Below are positions 44,907 to 54,604 of a DNA stretch of 64,000 nt, piece after piece. Positions within the stretch are counted from its first letter, which is position 1. Each line of letters opens with the position of its first letter. The DNA is from Gemmatimonadota bacterium (GTDB lineage Bacteria > Gemmatimonadota > Gemmatimonadetes > Gemmatimonadales > Gemmatimonadaceae), in the NCBI GenBank assembly GCA_021413975.1, contig JAIOPJ010000016.1, positions 62,001 through 126,000 of the forward strand, in the 5' to 3' direction. Made by a program: the position numbers and the translations under genes. Below the pieces are notes generated by a model. That model saw only the letters and a program-made list of their open reading frames with translations. It was not told where the DNA came from and made no database searches.

Positions 44907-46462
44907 AGCGTGCTCGCGTCATCGGCTCCGCCGCGCTGATGCTCGCCGCGGCCTGGTCGGGCGTCTGGCTCATCCAGCGCGCGGTGCGGGGCGGTGATCG
45001 GTCGACGGCGGACGGCGCCCGCCTGCTCGAGAGCGTGATGGTCCGCGTGCGGGACAACTACGTGGAGCCGGTCGACGCCGATCGGATGTGGGAGCTCGCC
45101 GCGGTCGGCATGCTCGACGAGCTCGGCGACCCCAACTCGGCCTACCTCACGCCGGAGCGGCTCGAGCGGTTGGAGCGCACCGCGAGCAACTCGTACGTGG
45201 GTGTCGGTCTCCAGGTGGACGTGCGCGACGGCTGGGTGACGGTCACGCAGCCGCGCGTGGGCTCTCCCGCCGAGCGGGCGGGACTGCTGGCGGGTGACAG
45301 GCTCGTCGAGGTGGATGGCCGGGCCATGCGCGGGTGGACGGTCGAGGAGGCGCGCGTCGCGTTCCGGGGTCCGCCGGGGTCGAAGCTGGCGCTCGTGGTC
45401 GAGCGAGGGAACGGGGCGGGCACGCGGATCCCGGTCTCCCTCGAGCGGGCGGCGATCCTGGTCAGCGCGGTCGCGCGCGCCACGGTGCTCGACGGCGGGG
45501 TGGGATACTTCGCCGTGACGACCTTCAGCGACTCCACCGAGGTCGAGCTCGTGCGGACCGTGGATTCGCTGCGTGCGGCCGGGGCGCGCTCGATCGTGCT
45601 CGACCTGCGAGGGAATCCCGGCGGCCTGCTCGCGCAGGGCGTGCATGTCGCCGACCTCTTCCTGGCGCCGGGGCAACGGATCGTGAGCACGCGCGGACGC
45701 GTCGCCGCCGCCAACGCCATCTACGCCGATTCCACGCCCGAGCGGTGGCCGGACCTGCCGGTGGTGGTCCTCGTGAACCACCTCACGGCGAGCGCGGCCG
45801 AGATCGTCGCCGGGGCGCTGCAGGACAACGACCGCGCACTCGTGATCGGGCGCGCCACCTACGGGAAGGGGAGTGCGCAGGCGATCTACCGCCTCGAGAA
45901 CGGTGCCGCGGTCTCGCTGACGAATGCGCGCTGGGTCACGCCGCTGGGACGGAGCATCGAGTATCCGCTCCCGGGCGAGCAGCCGCTCGCCGACGCCGAC
46001 ACCACGCGACCGCGCTTCAGGACCGCGATGGGGCGCACGGTCTACGGCGGAGGCGGCATCGTCCCTGACGAGGTGGCCGGGGACAGTGCGGCCGACCTGG
46101 CCGAGCGGAGATTCTACGCGGAGCTGGGGAAGGATCTCGACGCCTGGCGCCGGATCTCACGCGAGTTCGCGACGGCGCGCGTGCGCGAGGGGGCGGTGCG
46201 GGACACGCTGTTCACGGTACCCAGGACGTGGCGCGACCAGCTGTACACGCAGCTCGATCGCGCCGGCGTGGCCCTGAGCGTCGTCACCTACGGCGAGGCG
46301 CATGCCCTCGTCGACCGGGTCCTCGGCAACGAGGCGATCCGCCAGGCGTTCGGCGCCGCGTACCTGCAGCGACGCGTGGTGCGGGACGACGCGACGGTGC
46401 AGCGCGCGGCCGCGGTGCTGCGCAAGTCGCGCTCGGCGCGCGCGGTCTTCGCCGGCGAGTAG
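44903..46462 (+). CDS. C-terminal processing peptidase (S41 family)
   Basis: 519 aa with an N-terminal membrane anchor (RVIGSAALMLAAAWSGVWLI). PDZ domain GSPAERAGLLAGDRLVEVDG, protease core with GGVGYFAVTTFSDSTEVEL and IVLDLRGNPGGLL, catalytic serine in NHLTASAAEIVAGAL (near 296) and lysine in TYGKGSAQ (near 322). It should be a periplasmic processing protease of the CtpA/Prc type. The C-terminal ~130 residues (DTLFTVPRTWRDQLYTQLDR onward) form a helical extension as in many Gram-negative Ctp proteins. Confidence 0.94.
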   Translation: MKRARVIGSAALMLAAAWSGVWLIQRAVRGGDRSTADGARLLESVMVRVRDNYVEPVDADRMWELAAVGMLDELGDPNSAYLTPERLERLERTASNSYVGVGLQVDVRDGWVTVTQPRVGSPAERAGLLAGDRLVEVDGRAMRGWTVEEARVAFRGPPGSKLALVVERGNGAGTRIPVSLERAAILVSAVARATVLDGGVGYFAVTTFSDSTEVELVRTVDSLRAAGARSIVLDLRGNPGGLLAQGVHVADLFLAPGQRIVSTRGRVAAANAIYADSTPERWPDLPVVVLVNHLTASAAEIVAGALQDNDRALVIGRATYGKGSAQAIYRLENGAAVSLTNARWVTPLGRSIEYPLPGEQPLADADTTRPRFRTAMGRTVYGGGGIVPDEVAGDSAADLAERRFYAELGKDLDAWRRISREFATARVREGAVRDTLFTVPRTWRDQLYTQLDRAGVALSVVTYGEAHALVDRVLGNEAIRQAFGAAYLQRRVVRDDATVQRAAAVLRKSRSARAVFAGE

Positions 46463-46469
46463 GGCGCGG

Positions 46470-48209
46470 CTACGGCCGGACGCTGCCGCTGAGCATCGCG
46501 GCCTGGTCGATCACCCGCACGCCTTCGGGCGGTGTGAACGTGAACACGCCGCGGGGGAGCGCCGAGCCGGTGCGGATGCCCGTGAACGTCACGGTGCGCA
46601 CCAGGCCGCTCGCCTCGGTGAAGCTCGCGCGCCGCACGAGGGCGTTCTCGGTGTCGAGCCAGAGCGTGGCGCGCATGAACGGCGCGTTCGGGGAGCGCGG
46701 CACGAGGAGCATGCCGCGCACCGGACGTCCGTCGAGCAGCGTGTCGCCGGCGGCGGTCACGATGTAGCGCCTGGCCGGCTCCGTCAGCACCGACGACGCG
46801 AGGTCGAGTCCGGCCCCGGCGGCGCGCGGCATCTTGAACACCTGTCCGGGCGCCGTGCTCGGTGAATAGAGCCAGAGCACCTGGCCGTCGGAGACGATGC
46901 GGTCCTCGGCCGGCGCACTGAACCTGAACGAGAAGAGCTGTGCGCCCTTCTGGAAGAACTCCCCGGAGCTGCGGAGGTTGGTCCGCGTGCGCGGATTCAC
47001 GAGCTCCTGAGTGAATGCGGCTCGCAGCGTGCGTGCGCCCTTGTAGGCCTTGCCGGCACGCTCGAGCAGCGCGAGGGACGCCGAGTCGCTGCGCGGGGCC
47101 GTGGCGGCGGGGGCCCTGAGGTCGGACTGCGCCTGAAGGGGCCGCGCCGGGAGCACCGCCATCGCGGCGAGGAGCACGCCGAGCGCCGCGCCGGTGATGC
47201 TCCGCCCGATGGCATCGGCCACGCGCCGCAACTGCCGCATGGTCTCGGTGAACTGGTCGGGCGTCTGCGACTGCGCGCCGTCGCTCATCGCCTTCTCGGG
47301 CTGCGGGTGCACCTCGATGATCACGCCGTCGGCGCCGGCGGCCACGGCCGCGCGCGCCATCGGCAGGACCTTGTCGCGGCGCCCGGTGCCATGGCTCGGG
47401 TCGGCGACGATCGGGAGGTGCGAGAGCTGCTGCACGATCGGGATCGCCGTGAGGTCGAAGAGGTTGCGCGAGGCCGTGTCGAAGCTGCGCAGGCCGCGTT
47501 CGCAGAGGATCACCTGCGTGTTCCCCTCGGCGAGGATGTACTCGGCCGAGAGCAGCAGGTCCTGGATGGTGGCGGCCATGCCGCGCTTCAGGAGCACCGG
47601 CTTGCCGATCCTGCCGACGGTCTTGAGCAGCGAGTAGTTCTGCATGTTGCGGGCGCCGATCTGCAGGCAGTCGGCGAACTCGGCCACGAGGTGCGCGCCC
47701 TCGTCGTCCATCGCCTCGGTGACGATCGCGAGCCCCGTCTCGCGCTTGGCGAGGGCGAGGAGTTCGAGTCCCTTCTTGCCGAGCCCCTGGAAGGAGTAGG
47801 GCGACGAGCGCGGCTTGAAGGCGCCGCCGCGCAGCGCGACCGCACCGGCCGCCTTGACGGCGCGCGCCGACGCGACGATCTGGGCCTCGTTCTCCACCGA
47901 GCAGGGGCCGGCGATGACGGGCACGTCGCGGCCGCCGAACACCACCCCCGGCGCGATGGTCACGAGCGTGTTCTCGGGCTTCCACTCGCGCGAGACCTGC
48001 TTGTACGGGTTCGAGACGTAGATGACCTCGGCGACGCCCACCATGTCCTCGAGCGGGGAGCCGTCCACGCGGCCGTCGTTGCCCACGAGGCCGATCGCCG
48101 TGCGCTGGGCGCCCGGCATCGGCTGCGGCGTGTAGCCCCGCTCCCGGATCCAGTCGCAGACGCGGGCGATCTCGGCCTCGGTCGCGGACTGCTTCATCAC
48201 CACCAGCAT
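46470..48209 (-). CDS. DAHP synthase fused in frame to a LolA-like lipoprotein carrier
   Basis: 579 aa in one uninterrupted frame. Residues 1 to ~335 are a type I-beta 3-deoxy-7-phosphoheptulonate synthase, the first shikimate enzyme, with N-terminal regulatory ACT-like domain, [44 protein letters not shown] and [12 protein letters not shown]. This family normally ends just after HP.PEKA.SDG..Q and [14 protein letters not shown]. Here no stop follows: residues ~337-361 form a signal-peptide-like segment ([21 protein letters not shown]), then a LolA-like domain ([45 protein letters not shown]). An in-frame GTG at 47222 begins a perfect signal peptide, so LolA could also be made separately from an internal start. 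A stop-codon loss, true bifunctional membrane protein, or sequencing error are the alternatives. Confidence 0.85.
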   Translation of the reverse strand: MLVVMKQSATEAEIARVCDWIRERGYTPQPMPGAQRTAIGLVGNDGRVDGSPLEDMVGVAEVIYVSNPYKQVSREWKPENTLVTIAPGVVFGGRDVPVIAGPCSVENEAQIVASARAVKAAGAVALRGGAFKPRSSPYSFQGLGKKGLELLALAKRETGLAIVTEAMDDEGAHLVAEFADCLQIGARNMQNYSLLKTVGRIGKPVLLKRGMAATIQDLLLSAEYILAEGNTQVILCERGLRSFDTASRNLFDLTAIPIVQQLSHLPIVADPSHGTGRRDKVLPMARAAVAAGADGVIIEVHPQPEKAMSDGAQSQTPDQFTETMRQLRRVADAIGRSITGAALGVLLAAMAVLPARPLQAQSDLRAPAATAPRSDSASLALLERAGKAYKGARTLRAAFTQELVNPRTRTNLRSSGEFFQKGAQLFSFRFSAPAEDRIVSDGQVLWLYSPSTAPGQVFKMPRAAGAGLDLASSVLTEPARRYIVTAAGDTLLDGRPVRGMLLVPRSPNAPFMRATLWLDTENALVRRASFTEASGLVRTVTFTGIRTGSALPRGVFTFTPPEGVRVIDQAAMLSGSVRP

Positions 48210-48219
48210 CGTCGGCGCC

Positions 48220-51200
48220 TCAGGCGGTGGCGGGAGTCGACTCTTCGGCGAGCATGCCGGCGAGTTGCTCGCCGTCGTCGACCGCGCGGCCGTTCATCCG
48301 GACGCTCACGAGCGACGACACCCCGGGCTCCTGCATGGTGACGCCATAGACCGCGTCCGCGGCCTCGGTCGTCGTGCGCGGGTTGTGCGTGATCACGATG
48401 AACTGCGTGTTCTTCTTGAACTGGTTGAGCATCTTCACGAACCGGCCGATGTTCTGGTCGTCGAGCGGCGCGTCGACTTCGTCGAGCAGGCAGAACGGGC
48501 TCGGCTTGGTGAGGAAGATGCCGAAGAGCAGCGAGAGGGCCACGAGCGCGCGCTCGCCGCTCGAGAGCAGGTGGATGCGCTGCGTCCGCTTGCCGCGCGG
48601 GCTCGCGTGGATCTCGATGTCGCAGTCGAGCGGAGCATCGGGGTTCTCGAGGCGCAGGTCGCACTCGCCGCCGCCGAACAACGTCATGAAGATCTCGCGG
48701 AAGTGCGCCCGCACCTGCGCGAACGTCGCGAGGAAGAGGTCGCGCGCGGTGATGTCGATCTCCTTGATCGCCGCGTGCAGCTTGACCTGCGCCTCCGAGA
48801 GGTCGGCGCGCTGGGTCGTGAGGAACTCGAGGCGCTTGGTCTCCTCCTCGTGCTCCTCGATCGCCAGCGGATTCACCGGACCCAGCTGCTCGATCTGCTT
48901 GCGCAGCTCCTCGGCCTCGGTCCGCAGCGCGTCCTCCTCGGCCTCCACGACCGTGTAGCCGGTCATCAGTTCGTCGAGCGGACGACGCCATTCGGCCTCG
49001 AGGCGCTCCTTCACCGCGGCCCGCTTGCCCGAGAGTTCGGCGAACCGGAGCTCGGCGGTGTGCAGACCCTGGGCTCCCTCGTCGGCCGAGCGGCGCGACG
49101 CATCGAGGGCGTGGTCGGCCTCGGTGAGCGCGCCATCGGCGGCACGCACCCCCTCCTCGGCGAGCGCGAGCGCCTGATCGGCCTCGGCCTGCGTGGCGCG
49201 CCGGGCGGCGATCTCCTGCTGCCAGACGGACATCTGCTCCTCGAGGTGCCCGTCCTGCTCGGCGAGCGTGGCGAGCTCCTTCTCGAGCGCGGCGAGCCGG
49301 CTCAGCGCCGATTCGCGTTCGCGGTCGAGGCGCTCGCGGCGTTCGGTCGCGACCTGCCGTCGTGCCTCGGCCTGCGCGTGCGCCACCTGGTGCGCGGCAC
49401 GCGCCTCGCGCGCCTCGTCCTGCATCCGGTCGGCGGCGACCAGGAGCGCGCGGGCACCGTTGGCGGCGTCGTCGGCGTCGGCGAGCTGCTGCGTCGTCTG
49501 CTCCTGCGCGGCGATGCTCGCCGTCACTCGCTCGCCGAGCTCGTTGTGCCGGCCCGCGAGACGCTCACGCAGCGCGACGGCGTCGGCGAGTTCGCGTGCG
49601 GCGCGATCGCGGACACGATCGCGCTCGTTGCGCACCTGTGCGGCCTGTGCCGCGGCCTGCTGCGCGGTCGCCGTCTCGTCCGCCGCCTGCGAGGCCGCGG
49701 TCTCGGCGCGCACCACTTCGTCGTGCACCTGCTGCGCGGCGGCCTGCACGGCCGCGCGACGCACCTCGATCGTGCCGAGCAGCAGTCGCAGCTCCTCGAG
49801 CTCGGCGCGGCGCCGCAGCGGGCCTGCGCCGGCCTCGCGCGCCGGGAGCCAGACGGCGCCCCGCGCGTCGACGAAACCGTTGCCGTCGCTCGTGGCGTGC
49901 ACGCGACCGAGCAGGGCGCGCACCCAGCCGCCCGCCGCGCCGTCGGCGCGCACGCGCGCGCCGAGTCCGTCGGCGTCGCCCGAGACGCCATTGCCGCTCA
50001 CCGCGTCGAGCGGGAGGAGCAGCAGCGCGCCGGGGTTCGCCTCGGCATGCCAGGCGCGCACGGCGTCGGCCGCCGCGCGGTCACGCACCACGACGGCGTG
50101 CACCGTGGCCCCGAGGAAGCGCTCCACCTGCGAGGCGATCGCGGTGTCGGCGCCGATGAAGTCGGAGAGCGGGCCGAGCACGGCCTCGCTGCCGAAGCGC
50201 TCGCGTTCGCGCAACAGGCGCGCGGCCGCGGGAGCGAGGCCCACACGTTCGCGCTCGAGACCCTCGAGCGCGGCGAGCTTGCCCTGGGTCGCGGTGTGCT
50301 CCTCTTCGACGCGGCGCACGTCGGCGCGCGCCGCCGCCTCGGCGTCGCGCGCCGCGCGCGCGGCAGCCCGGGCCTGGTCGAGCGCGTTCTCGGCAGCGGC
50401 CGCCATCTCGCGGGCCATCGCGAGGGACTCGTCGGCGCCGCCCAGCTCGCGCTCGGCGAGCGAGAGTCGCGAGGCGAGGGCCTCATGCTCGGTGAGCAGC
50501 GCTTCGGTGCGTTGCGCGACCTCGGCGAGTTCACGCTCGGCGTTCTCGCGATCGAGCTCCAGGCGTCGCACGCGGTCGCGCAGCTCGCGCACCACGCGGT
50601 CGGCATCGTCGGCGGCGGTGCGGGCACTCATCACGGAGCCGCGCGCGACGTCCTCGGCGCCGACCTTCTCGGCCAGCGCGTTCGCCGCCGACTCGAGGGC
50701 GAACGCGCACTGCTGCTCGTCCTGCTGGGCGGTCTCGAACTCGGTCCGAACACGGTCGCCGAAGGCCGCGCCCTCGGCGCGCTCCTGGGCCGCACGCTCG
50801 CGGCGCGTGAGCGCGTTGCGATGGCGCTCCTCGGCCACCGCGAGCTGCTGCTGGAGCTCGAGCACGGCCTGTCGTGCGGTCGCCGCGACGGCGGCACGCT
50901 CATGCCGCGCGGTCTCGGCGGCGGCGCGGGCCGCATGCGACGCATCGCGCGCGGCCTCGGCGTCGCGCACCGCCTGCTGCGCGGCGGGGAGCGCCTCGCG
51001 CAGGGTGCCGAGCTTCTCCTCCAGTCCGGTCAGTTCCTCATGCCACGAGGCCATCTCGCGCGACGCGAGCGTGAGCTCCACCGCGAAGCGGCGCGTGGTG
51101 ATCTCGGCATGCCGTTCGGCGCGGCGGCGCTGGCGCAGGAGCGAACGCACCTGCGTCTGCACCTCCGACGTGAGGTCGTCGATGCGCAGCAGGTCGGCAC

Positions 51201-51753
51201 GCGTGGCCTCGAGCTGGCGCTCGGTGCTGCGGCGACGATCGCGGTAGAGACCCACGCCGGCGGCCTCCTCGAAGAGCTCGCGACGGTCGTCGGGGCGGTC
51301 CGAGAGGAGCGCGTCGATCATGCGGCTCTCGATCACCACGCCCGAGTCGGCGCCCAGGCCGGTGCCGCGCACGAGATCGTGGATGTCGCGCAGGCGGCAG
51401 GGCGCCCGGTTGAGGAAGTACTCGCTCTCACCCGAGCGCGAGAGCCGGCGGGTGATGACGACCTCCTTGAACGGCACCGGGAGGGAACCGTCCTCGTTCT
51501 CGAAGTGCAGCGACACCTCGGCGATGTTCACCGCGCGGCGCGCCGACGACCCCTGGAAGATGACCTCCTCCATCTTCGCGCCGCGCAGCAGCCGCGCGCG
51601 CTGCTCACCGAGCACCCAGCGCACCGCGTCCGAGACGTTGGACTTGCCGCAGCCGTTCGGGCCCACGATCGCCGTCACCCCGGGCTCGAAGGTGAGGAAG
51701 GTCGGGTCCGCGAACGACTTGAATCCATGCAATTCGAGCTTGGTCAACCGCAC
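48220..51753 (-). CDS. smc: Chromosome segregation ATPase SMC
   Basis: 1177 aa, full length. Head: Walker [21 protein letters not shown] (near 32-40) and [13 protein letters not shown]; two long coiled coils (Glu/Ala/Arg rich) flank a hinge near residues 510-640 ([25 protein letters not shown]); the C-terminal head has signature [19 protein letters not shown] and Walker [17 protein letters not shown]. It condenses and segregates chromosomes with ScpA and ScpB, which are not in the window. GTG 51753 directly follows the TAA stop of the preceding gene. Confidence 0.96.
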   Translation of the reverse strand: MRLTKLELHGFKSFADPTFLTFEPGVTAIVGPNGCGKSNVSDAVRWVLGEQRARLLRGAKMEEVIFQGSSARRAVNIAEVSLHFENEDGSLPVPFKEVVITRRLSRSGESEYFLNRAPCRLRDIHDLVRGTGLGADSGVVIESRMIDALLSDRPDDRRELFEEAAGVGLYRDRRRSTERQLEATRADLLRIDDLTSEVQTQVRSLLRQRRRAERHAEITTRRFAVELTLASREMASWHEELTGLEEKLGTLREALPAAQQAVRDAEAARDASHAARAAAETARHERAAVAATARQAVLELQQQLAVAEERHRNALTRRERAAQERAEGAAFGDRVRTEFETAQQDEQQCAFALESAANALAEKVGAEDVARGSVMSARTAADDADRVVRELRDRVRRLELDRENAERELAEVAQRTEALLTEHEALASRLSLAERELGGADESLAMAREMAAAAENALDQARAAARAARDAEAAARADVRRVEEEHTATQGKLAALEGLERERVGLAPAAARLLRERERFGSEAVLGPLSDFIGADTAIASQVERFLGATVHAVVVRDRAAADAVRAWHAEANPGALLLLPLDAVSGNGVSGDADGLGARVRADGAAGGWVRALLGRVHATSDGNGFVDARGAVWLPAREAGAGPLRRRAELEELRLLLGTIEVRRAAVQAAAQQVHDEVVRAETAASQAADETATAQQAAAQAAQVRNERDRVRDRAARELADAVALRERLAGRHNELGERVTASIAAQEQTTQQLADADDAANGARALLVAADRMQDEAREARAAHQVAHAQAEARRQVATERRERLDRERESALSRLAALEKELATLAEQDGHLEEQMSVWQQEIAARRATQAEADQALALAEEGVRAADGALTEADHALDASRRSADEGAQGLHTAELRFAELSGKRAAVKERLEAEWRRPLDELMTGYTVVEAEEDALRTEAEELRKQIEQLGPVNPLAIEEHEEETKRLEFLTTQRADLSEAQVKLHAAIKEIDITARDLFLATFAQVRAHFREIFMTLFGGGECDLRLENPDAPLDCDIEIHASPRGKRTQRIHLLSSGERALVALSLLFGIFLTKPSPFCLLDEVDAPLDDQNIGRFVKMLNQFKKNTQFIVITHNPRTTTEAADAVYGVTMQEPGVSSLVSVRMNGRAVDDGEQLAGMLAEESTPATA

Positions 51754-53094
51754 TTAGAACATTCTCCCGGTTCGGAAGGCCAGCACGGGCGCGACGCCGA
51801 TGTCGCGGAGCGACAAGGCAACGAGCACGGACTGGCCGGGGGTCTCGAAGGCGCCCGCGAAGAGGCTGGCGCGTCCATCGTCCTGCAGCAATGCGTACGC
51901 GGAGATGCCGCGGGCCTCCCACTGTGCGATCGCCGCGGTCACCTGCGCCGACGGCATGCCCTCCACGAGTCGGAGCGCGTACGGCGCGCGCAGCACCCGT
52001 CCCACATCGTCCCGCACGAGCCCGCGTTCCCGCAGTGTCGCGAGGAACGACTCGGCCTCAGAGCGCGCATGCCACGCGCCGGTGAGGGCGCGGTACCACG
52101 GCCGTCCGTCCGCGCCGAGCAGGACAGGGGTCAGGGTCGGCGCGGGCAGATCCACCCCGCGCATTGCCAACCCTGAATTTGCACCCGCGAGGGTATTCGC
52201 CGCTACGAGTTCGACGGTGAATCCCGTGGCATTCGTCGAGTCATCGGGGTTGACAACGGACCCGAGGGTGATCGTGTCGGTGATGCCGGCCAGCGAGTCG
52301 ACGGCTCGCACGCCTTGCGCGGGCGTCCCAGTGCCGCCGAGCGCCGGGCCGCCTCGGCCTGTCGCGCCTGTCGCGTCGGCCGGGGGCTGCGCGCCGGCGC
52401 GTGCGCGCGCTCGCCACTCGAGCAGTCCGAGACCGCCGGCCGCGATCAGCGCGAGGGCGGCGAGCACCCACGCCCACCGGCGCCCACGTGCGCGCCGAGG
52501 CGGCCGATCCGGGAGCGGCCGCACCGGAAGCAGTTCCGGCTCGGGCCGGTCGACGGTCGCCAGCAACGGGAAGGTCCGCGCCAGCACCGGTGGCAGATCG
52601 ACCGCGATCACGCCATCGACCGCGCCGAGCAGCGTCGGGAGGCCCGGCGCGTTCGCCGCGACCACGAGGAGGAGCAGGGCGTCGACCTCGCGGAAGCCGG
52701 CCACGAGCCGCGGCCAGCGCGCACTCTCGAGGACGAGTCGCTCCCCCACACCCGGACCACCGGACGGGAGGATGAAGATCCTGCCGTCCTCGCAGAGCGG
52801 GCGGGCGATCTCCGACACCGGCAGTCCGTCGCGGATGCAGTCGAGGAGCCCCGGTGGCGGCGCACCGTCCGCACCGACCGGTGGCGAACCGCCGAGCGCG
52901 CCGAGGTCGCCCACGAGGTCGGCCACCGCGACACGTCGGTCGCCACGTTGCGCGCGCGCGATCGCGATGGCGACGAGGGCGGCGATGGCGGGGTCGGCGC
53001 CGATCACGAGCGCCGCCGCGACCTCCTCGAGCGCTCCCGCCGTCCGCGCGCCCTCGGCCGCCCAGCTCTCGGGCGGCACGGGGGCGTGGATCAT
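51754..53094 (-). CDS. Membrane protein with degenerate ATPase-like N-domain and C-terminal SPOR-like domain
   Basis: 446 aa. The first ~195 residues resemble a MinD/ParA-like Rossmann domain (LVIGADPAIAALVAIAIARAQRGDRRVAVADLVGDLGALGG, IAVDLPP) with no intact Walker A lysine motif. A cationic stretch (PPRRARGRRW) leads into a single helix near residues 227-247 (AWVLAALALIAAGGLGLLEW), a disordered linker, and a C-terminal domain with FTVELVAANTLAG, ARSEAESFLATLRERGLV and YALLQDDGRASLFAGAFE, the pattern of SPOR peptidoglycan-binding modules. ATG 53094 overlaps the preceding stop. Role inferred: inner-membrane protein linking cytoplasm to septal wall. Confidence 0.75.
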   Translation of the reverse strand: MIHAPVPPESWAAEGARTAGALEEVAAALVIGADPAIAALVAIAIARAQRGDRRVAVADLVGDLGALGGSPPVGADGAPPPGLLDCIRDGLPVSEIARPLCEDGRIFILPSGGPGVGERLVLESARWPRLVAGFREVDALLLLVVAANAPGLPTLLGAVDGVIAVDLPPVLARTFPLLATVDRPEPELLPVRPLPDRPPRRARGRRWAWVLAALALIAAGGLGLLEWRARARAGAQPPADATGATGRGGPALGGTGTPAQGVRAVDSLAGITDTITLGSVVNPDDSTNATGFTVELVAANTLAGANSGLAMRGVDLPAPTLTPVLLGADGRPWYRALTGAWHARSEAESFLATLRERGLVRDDVGRVLRAPYALRLVEGMPSAQVTAAIAQWEARGISAYALLQDDGRASLFAGAFETPGQSVLVALSLRDIGVAPVLAFRTGRMF

Positions 53095-54578
53095 GGCGCG
53101 CCCTCGAAGACCCAGTACGGGAGGCGGGACGCGATGCCCGCGCGCTCGGCGTCATCGCGATTGTCGTACGGCCCCATCACCACGCGCCAGATCGCGATGC
53201 CGTCGCGCGACCCGGCGATCACGCGCGCCGCGCGGCCATCGACGCGGATGCGCTCGGCCATCTCGCGCGCCCGATCCTCGGCGAGGAGTGTCGCGAAGGA
53301 GACGGTCCAGACCTCGCCCTGTCGTCCGCCCGAGGGCAGGGGCGCACGCGGCTTCTCCTCGACCGGCGGGGGCGCGAGCGGCTGACTCGTGACGTCGCCA
53401 TAGCGCGCGGCCATCATCGCCGCGAGGGCGCTGTCGGCGGCGGCGGAGTCGGCCACGTATTCCTCGAACGCCACCGGCTTGTCGAGTCCGGCCGCGCGAG
53501 GGCGGAAGCCGTTCCAGCGCACCTGCAACCAGACATCGGCCGCGCCACCACTGTAGCGCAGGCGCTCGCGGCCGGTCTCTGCGTCGACGTGGATCACGTC
53601 GTCGCCGCGCGCCACGAGCACGCGGCCGTCGGGGGTCACCACCGGCAGGTCCTCGCGCCAGGCGCCGGCGATGCTGGTGATCACGCGCGAGGTGCCGATC
53701 GAGACGACATGGATCGAGTCGGAGTCGGCGACGCGGACCAGCAGGTAGCGGCCATCGGGATCCATGCGCATCGCGAGCGCCGGCGCCGGCAGCGGGATCC
53801 GGCCGATCTCGCGTTCCGCGAACCGGTCGATCACGCGGAGCGAGGGCTTGTGCGTCGCGAGGAAGAGGCGGTCGCCGCTCGGCGTCGCCTCCATGGCCGC
53901 GATCGGGTCGGCGATGCGCACCACGAGCGCGCGCGTGAGGTCGCGCGTGCGCACGGCGATGAGGCCGCTGTCGGTCACGAACCAGAGGCGGTCACCGATC
54001 GAGGTGCGCAGCACGGCGTCGCTCGTCGGCAACTCCGTCGAGTCGGTCAGGCGCGCTTCCGGCGGGATGAGCCGGCTCACCCGCGTCCGTCCGTTCCCGT
54101 TCTGCACGATGATCAGCGCACCGTCGGGCGTCGGCACCATCTCGTCGGCGCGATGCGGCGGCTTCCAGTTCCAGGTCCCGACCGAGGTCAGGCGAAGGAT
54201 GTTGCCCTGGGGATCCAGCCCGAAGACCGAGCCCCCCTCCGTCCTCACGACGCCGGCGAGGACCGACTTGCCGAGTGCCTGCACGGCCCCGAGGCGCAGG
54301 TCGACCGCGAACGCATGTCCGTCCGCGCCGCGACCCAGCACGACACTCTGGAAATCATCGAAGCCGATGAGCGCGGCGGTCGCGGGGGCGGCACCGCTCG
54401 ACGTCCAGAGGACGCTGTCGCGCCCGGCGCGGTAAGCACGTACGACGCCTCCCTCGCGCGGCACGCGCAGGAGGATGGCGTCGGGTCCGACGCCGGTCGG
54501 GACGGAGGTGGCCGTGAGACGCGTCTCGCCGCAGGCCGCGACGGCGAGAGCGAGGAGCAGGAGGCGGGTGGCGCGCAC
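53091..54578 (-). CDS. Lipoprotein with beta-propeller-like domain and SPOR domain
   Basis: 495 aa from GTG 54578. Lipoprotein signal RLLLLALAVAACGE. About 370 residues of repeated beta blades with phrases such as MRMDPDGRYLLVRVADSDSIHVVSIG and VVTPDGRVLVARGDDVIHVDAETG, like a WD40/YVTN propeller. The last ~75 residues (GEVWTVSFATLLAEDRAREMAERI and WRVVMGPYDNRDDAERAG) are a SPOR domain that binds septal peptidoglycan. With the next gene and smc this forms a cluster coupling envelope and chromosome functions. A TAAGTT box 6 nt upstream suggests a leaderless start. Confidence 0.85.
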   Translation of the reverse strand: MRATRLLLLALAVAACGETRLTATSVPTGVGPDAILLRVPREGGVVRAYRAGRDSVLWTSSGAAPATAALIGFDDFQSVVLGRGADGHAFAVDLRLGAVQALGKSVLAGVVRTEGGSVFGLDPQGNILRLTSVGTWNWKPPHRADEMVPTPDGALIIVQNGNGRTRVSRLIPPEARLTDSTELPTSDAVLRTSIGDRLWFVTDSGLIAVRTRDLTRALVVRIADPIAAMEATPSGDRLFLATHKPSLRVIDRFAEREIGRIPLPAPALAMRMDPDGRYLLVRVADSDSIHVVSIGTSRVITSIAGAWREDLPVVTPDGRVLVARGDDVIHVDAETGRERLRYSGGAADVWLQVRWNGFRPRAAGLDKPVAFEEYVADSAAADSALAAMMAARYGDVTSQPLAPPPVEEKPRAPLPSGGRQGEVWTVSFATLLAEDRAREMAERIRVDGRAARVIAGSRDGIAIWRVVMGPYDNRDDAERAGIASRLPYWVFEGAP

Positions 54579-54584
54579 CCGTGC

Positions 54585-54590
54585 AACTTA
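54585..54590 (-). promoter_or_regulatory. Leaderless-type -10 box for the SPOR lipoprotein-smc unit
   Basis: On the minus strand TAAGTT is followed by 6 nt and GTG 54578. It is placed just after the stop of the barrel protein gene (54605). No good -35 is seen. Confidence 0.4.
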
Positions 54591-54604
54591 GCGGATCGGG
54601 CGCA

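Noticed and set aside
47222-47222. Separate LolA gene starting at GTG 47222
   Set aside because: It is plausible, but no Shine-Dalgarno or stop codon separates it from DAHP synthase, so the single frame is annotated and the internal start is mentioned there.
48265-52176. 1300-codon frame antisense to smc
   Set aside because: SMC motifs on the minus strand are complete; the antisense product has only biased Leu/Gly/Arg composition.
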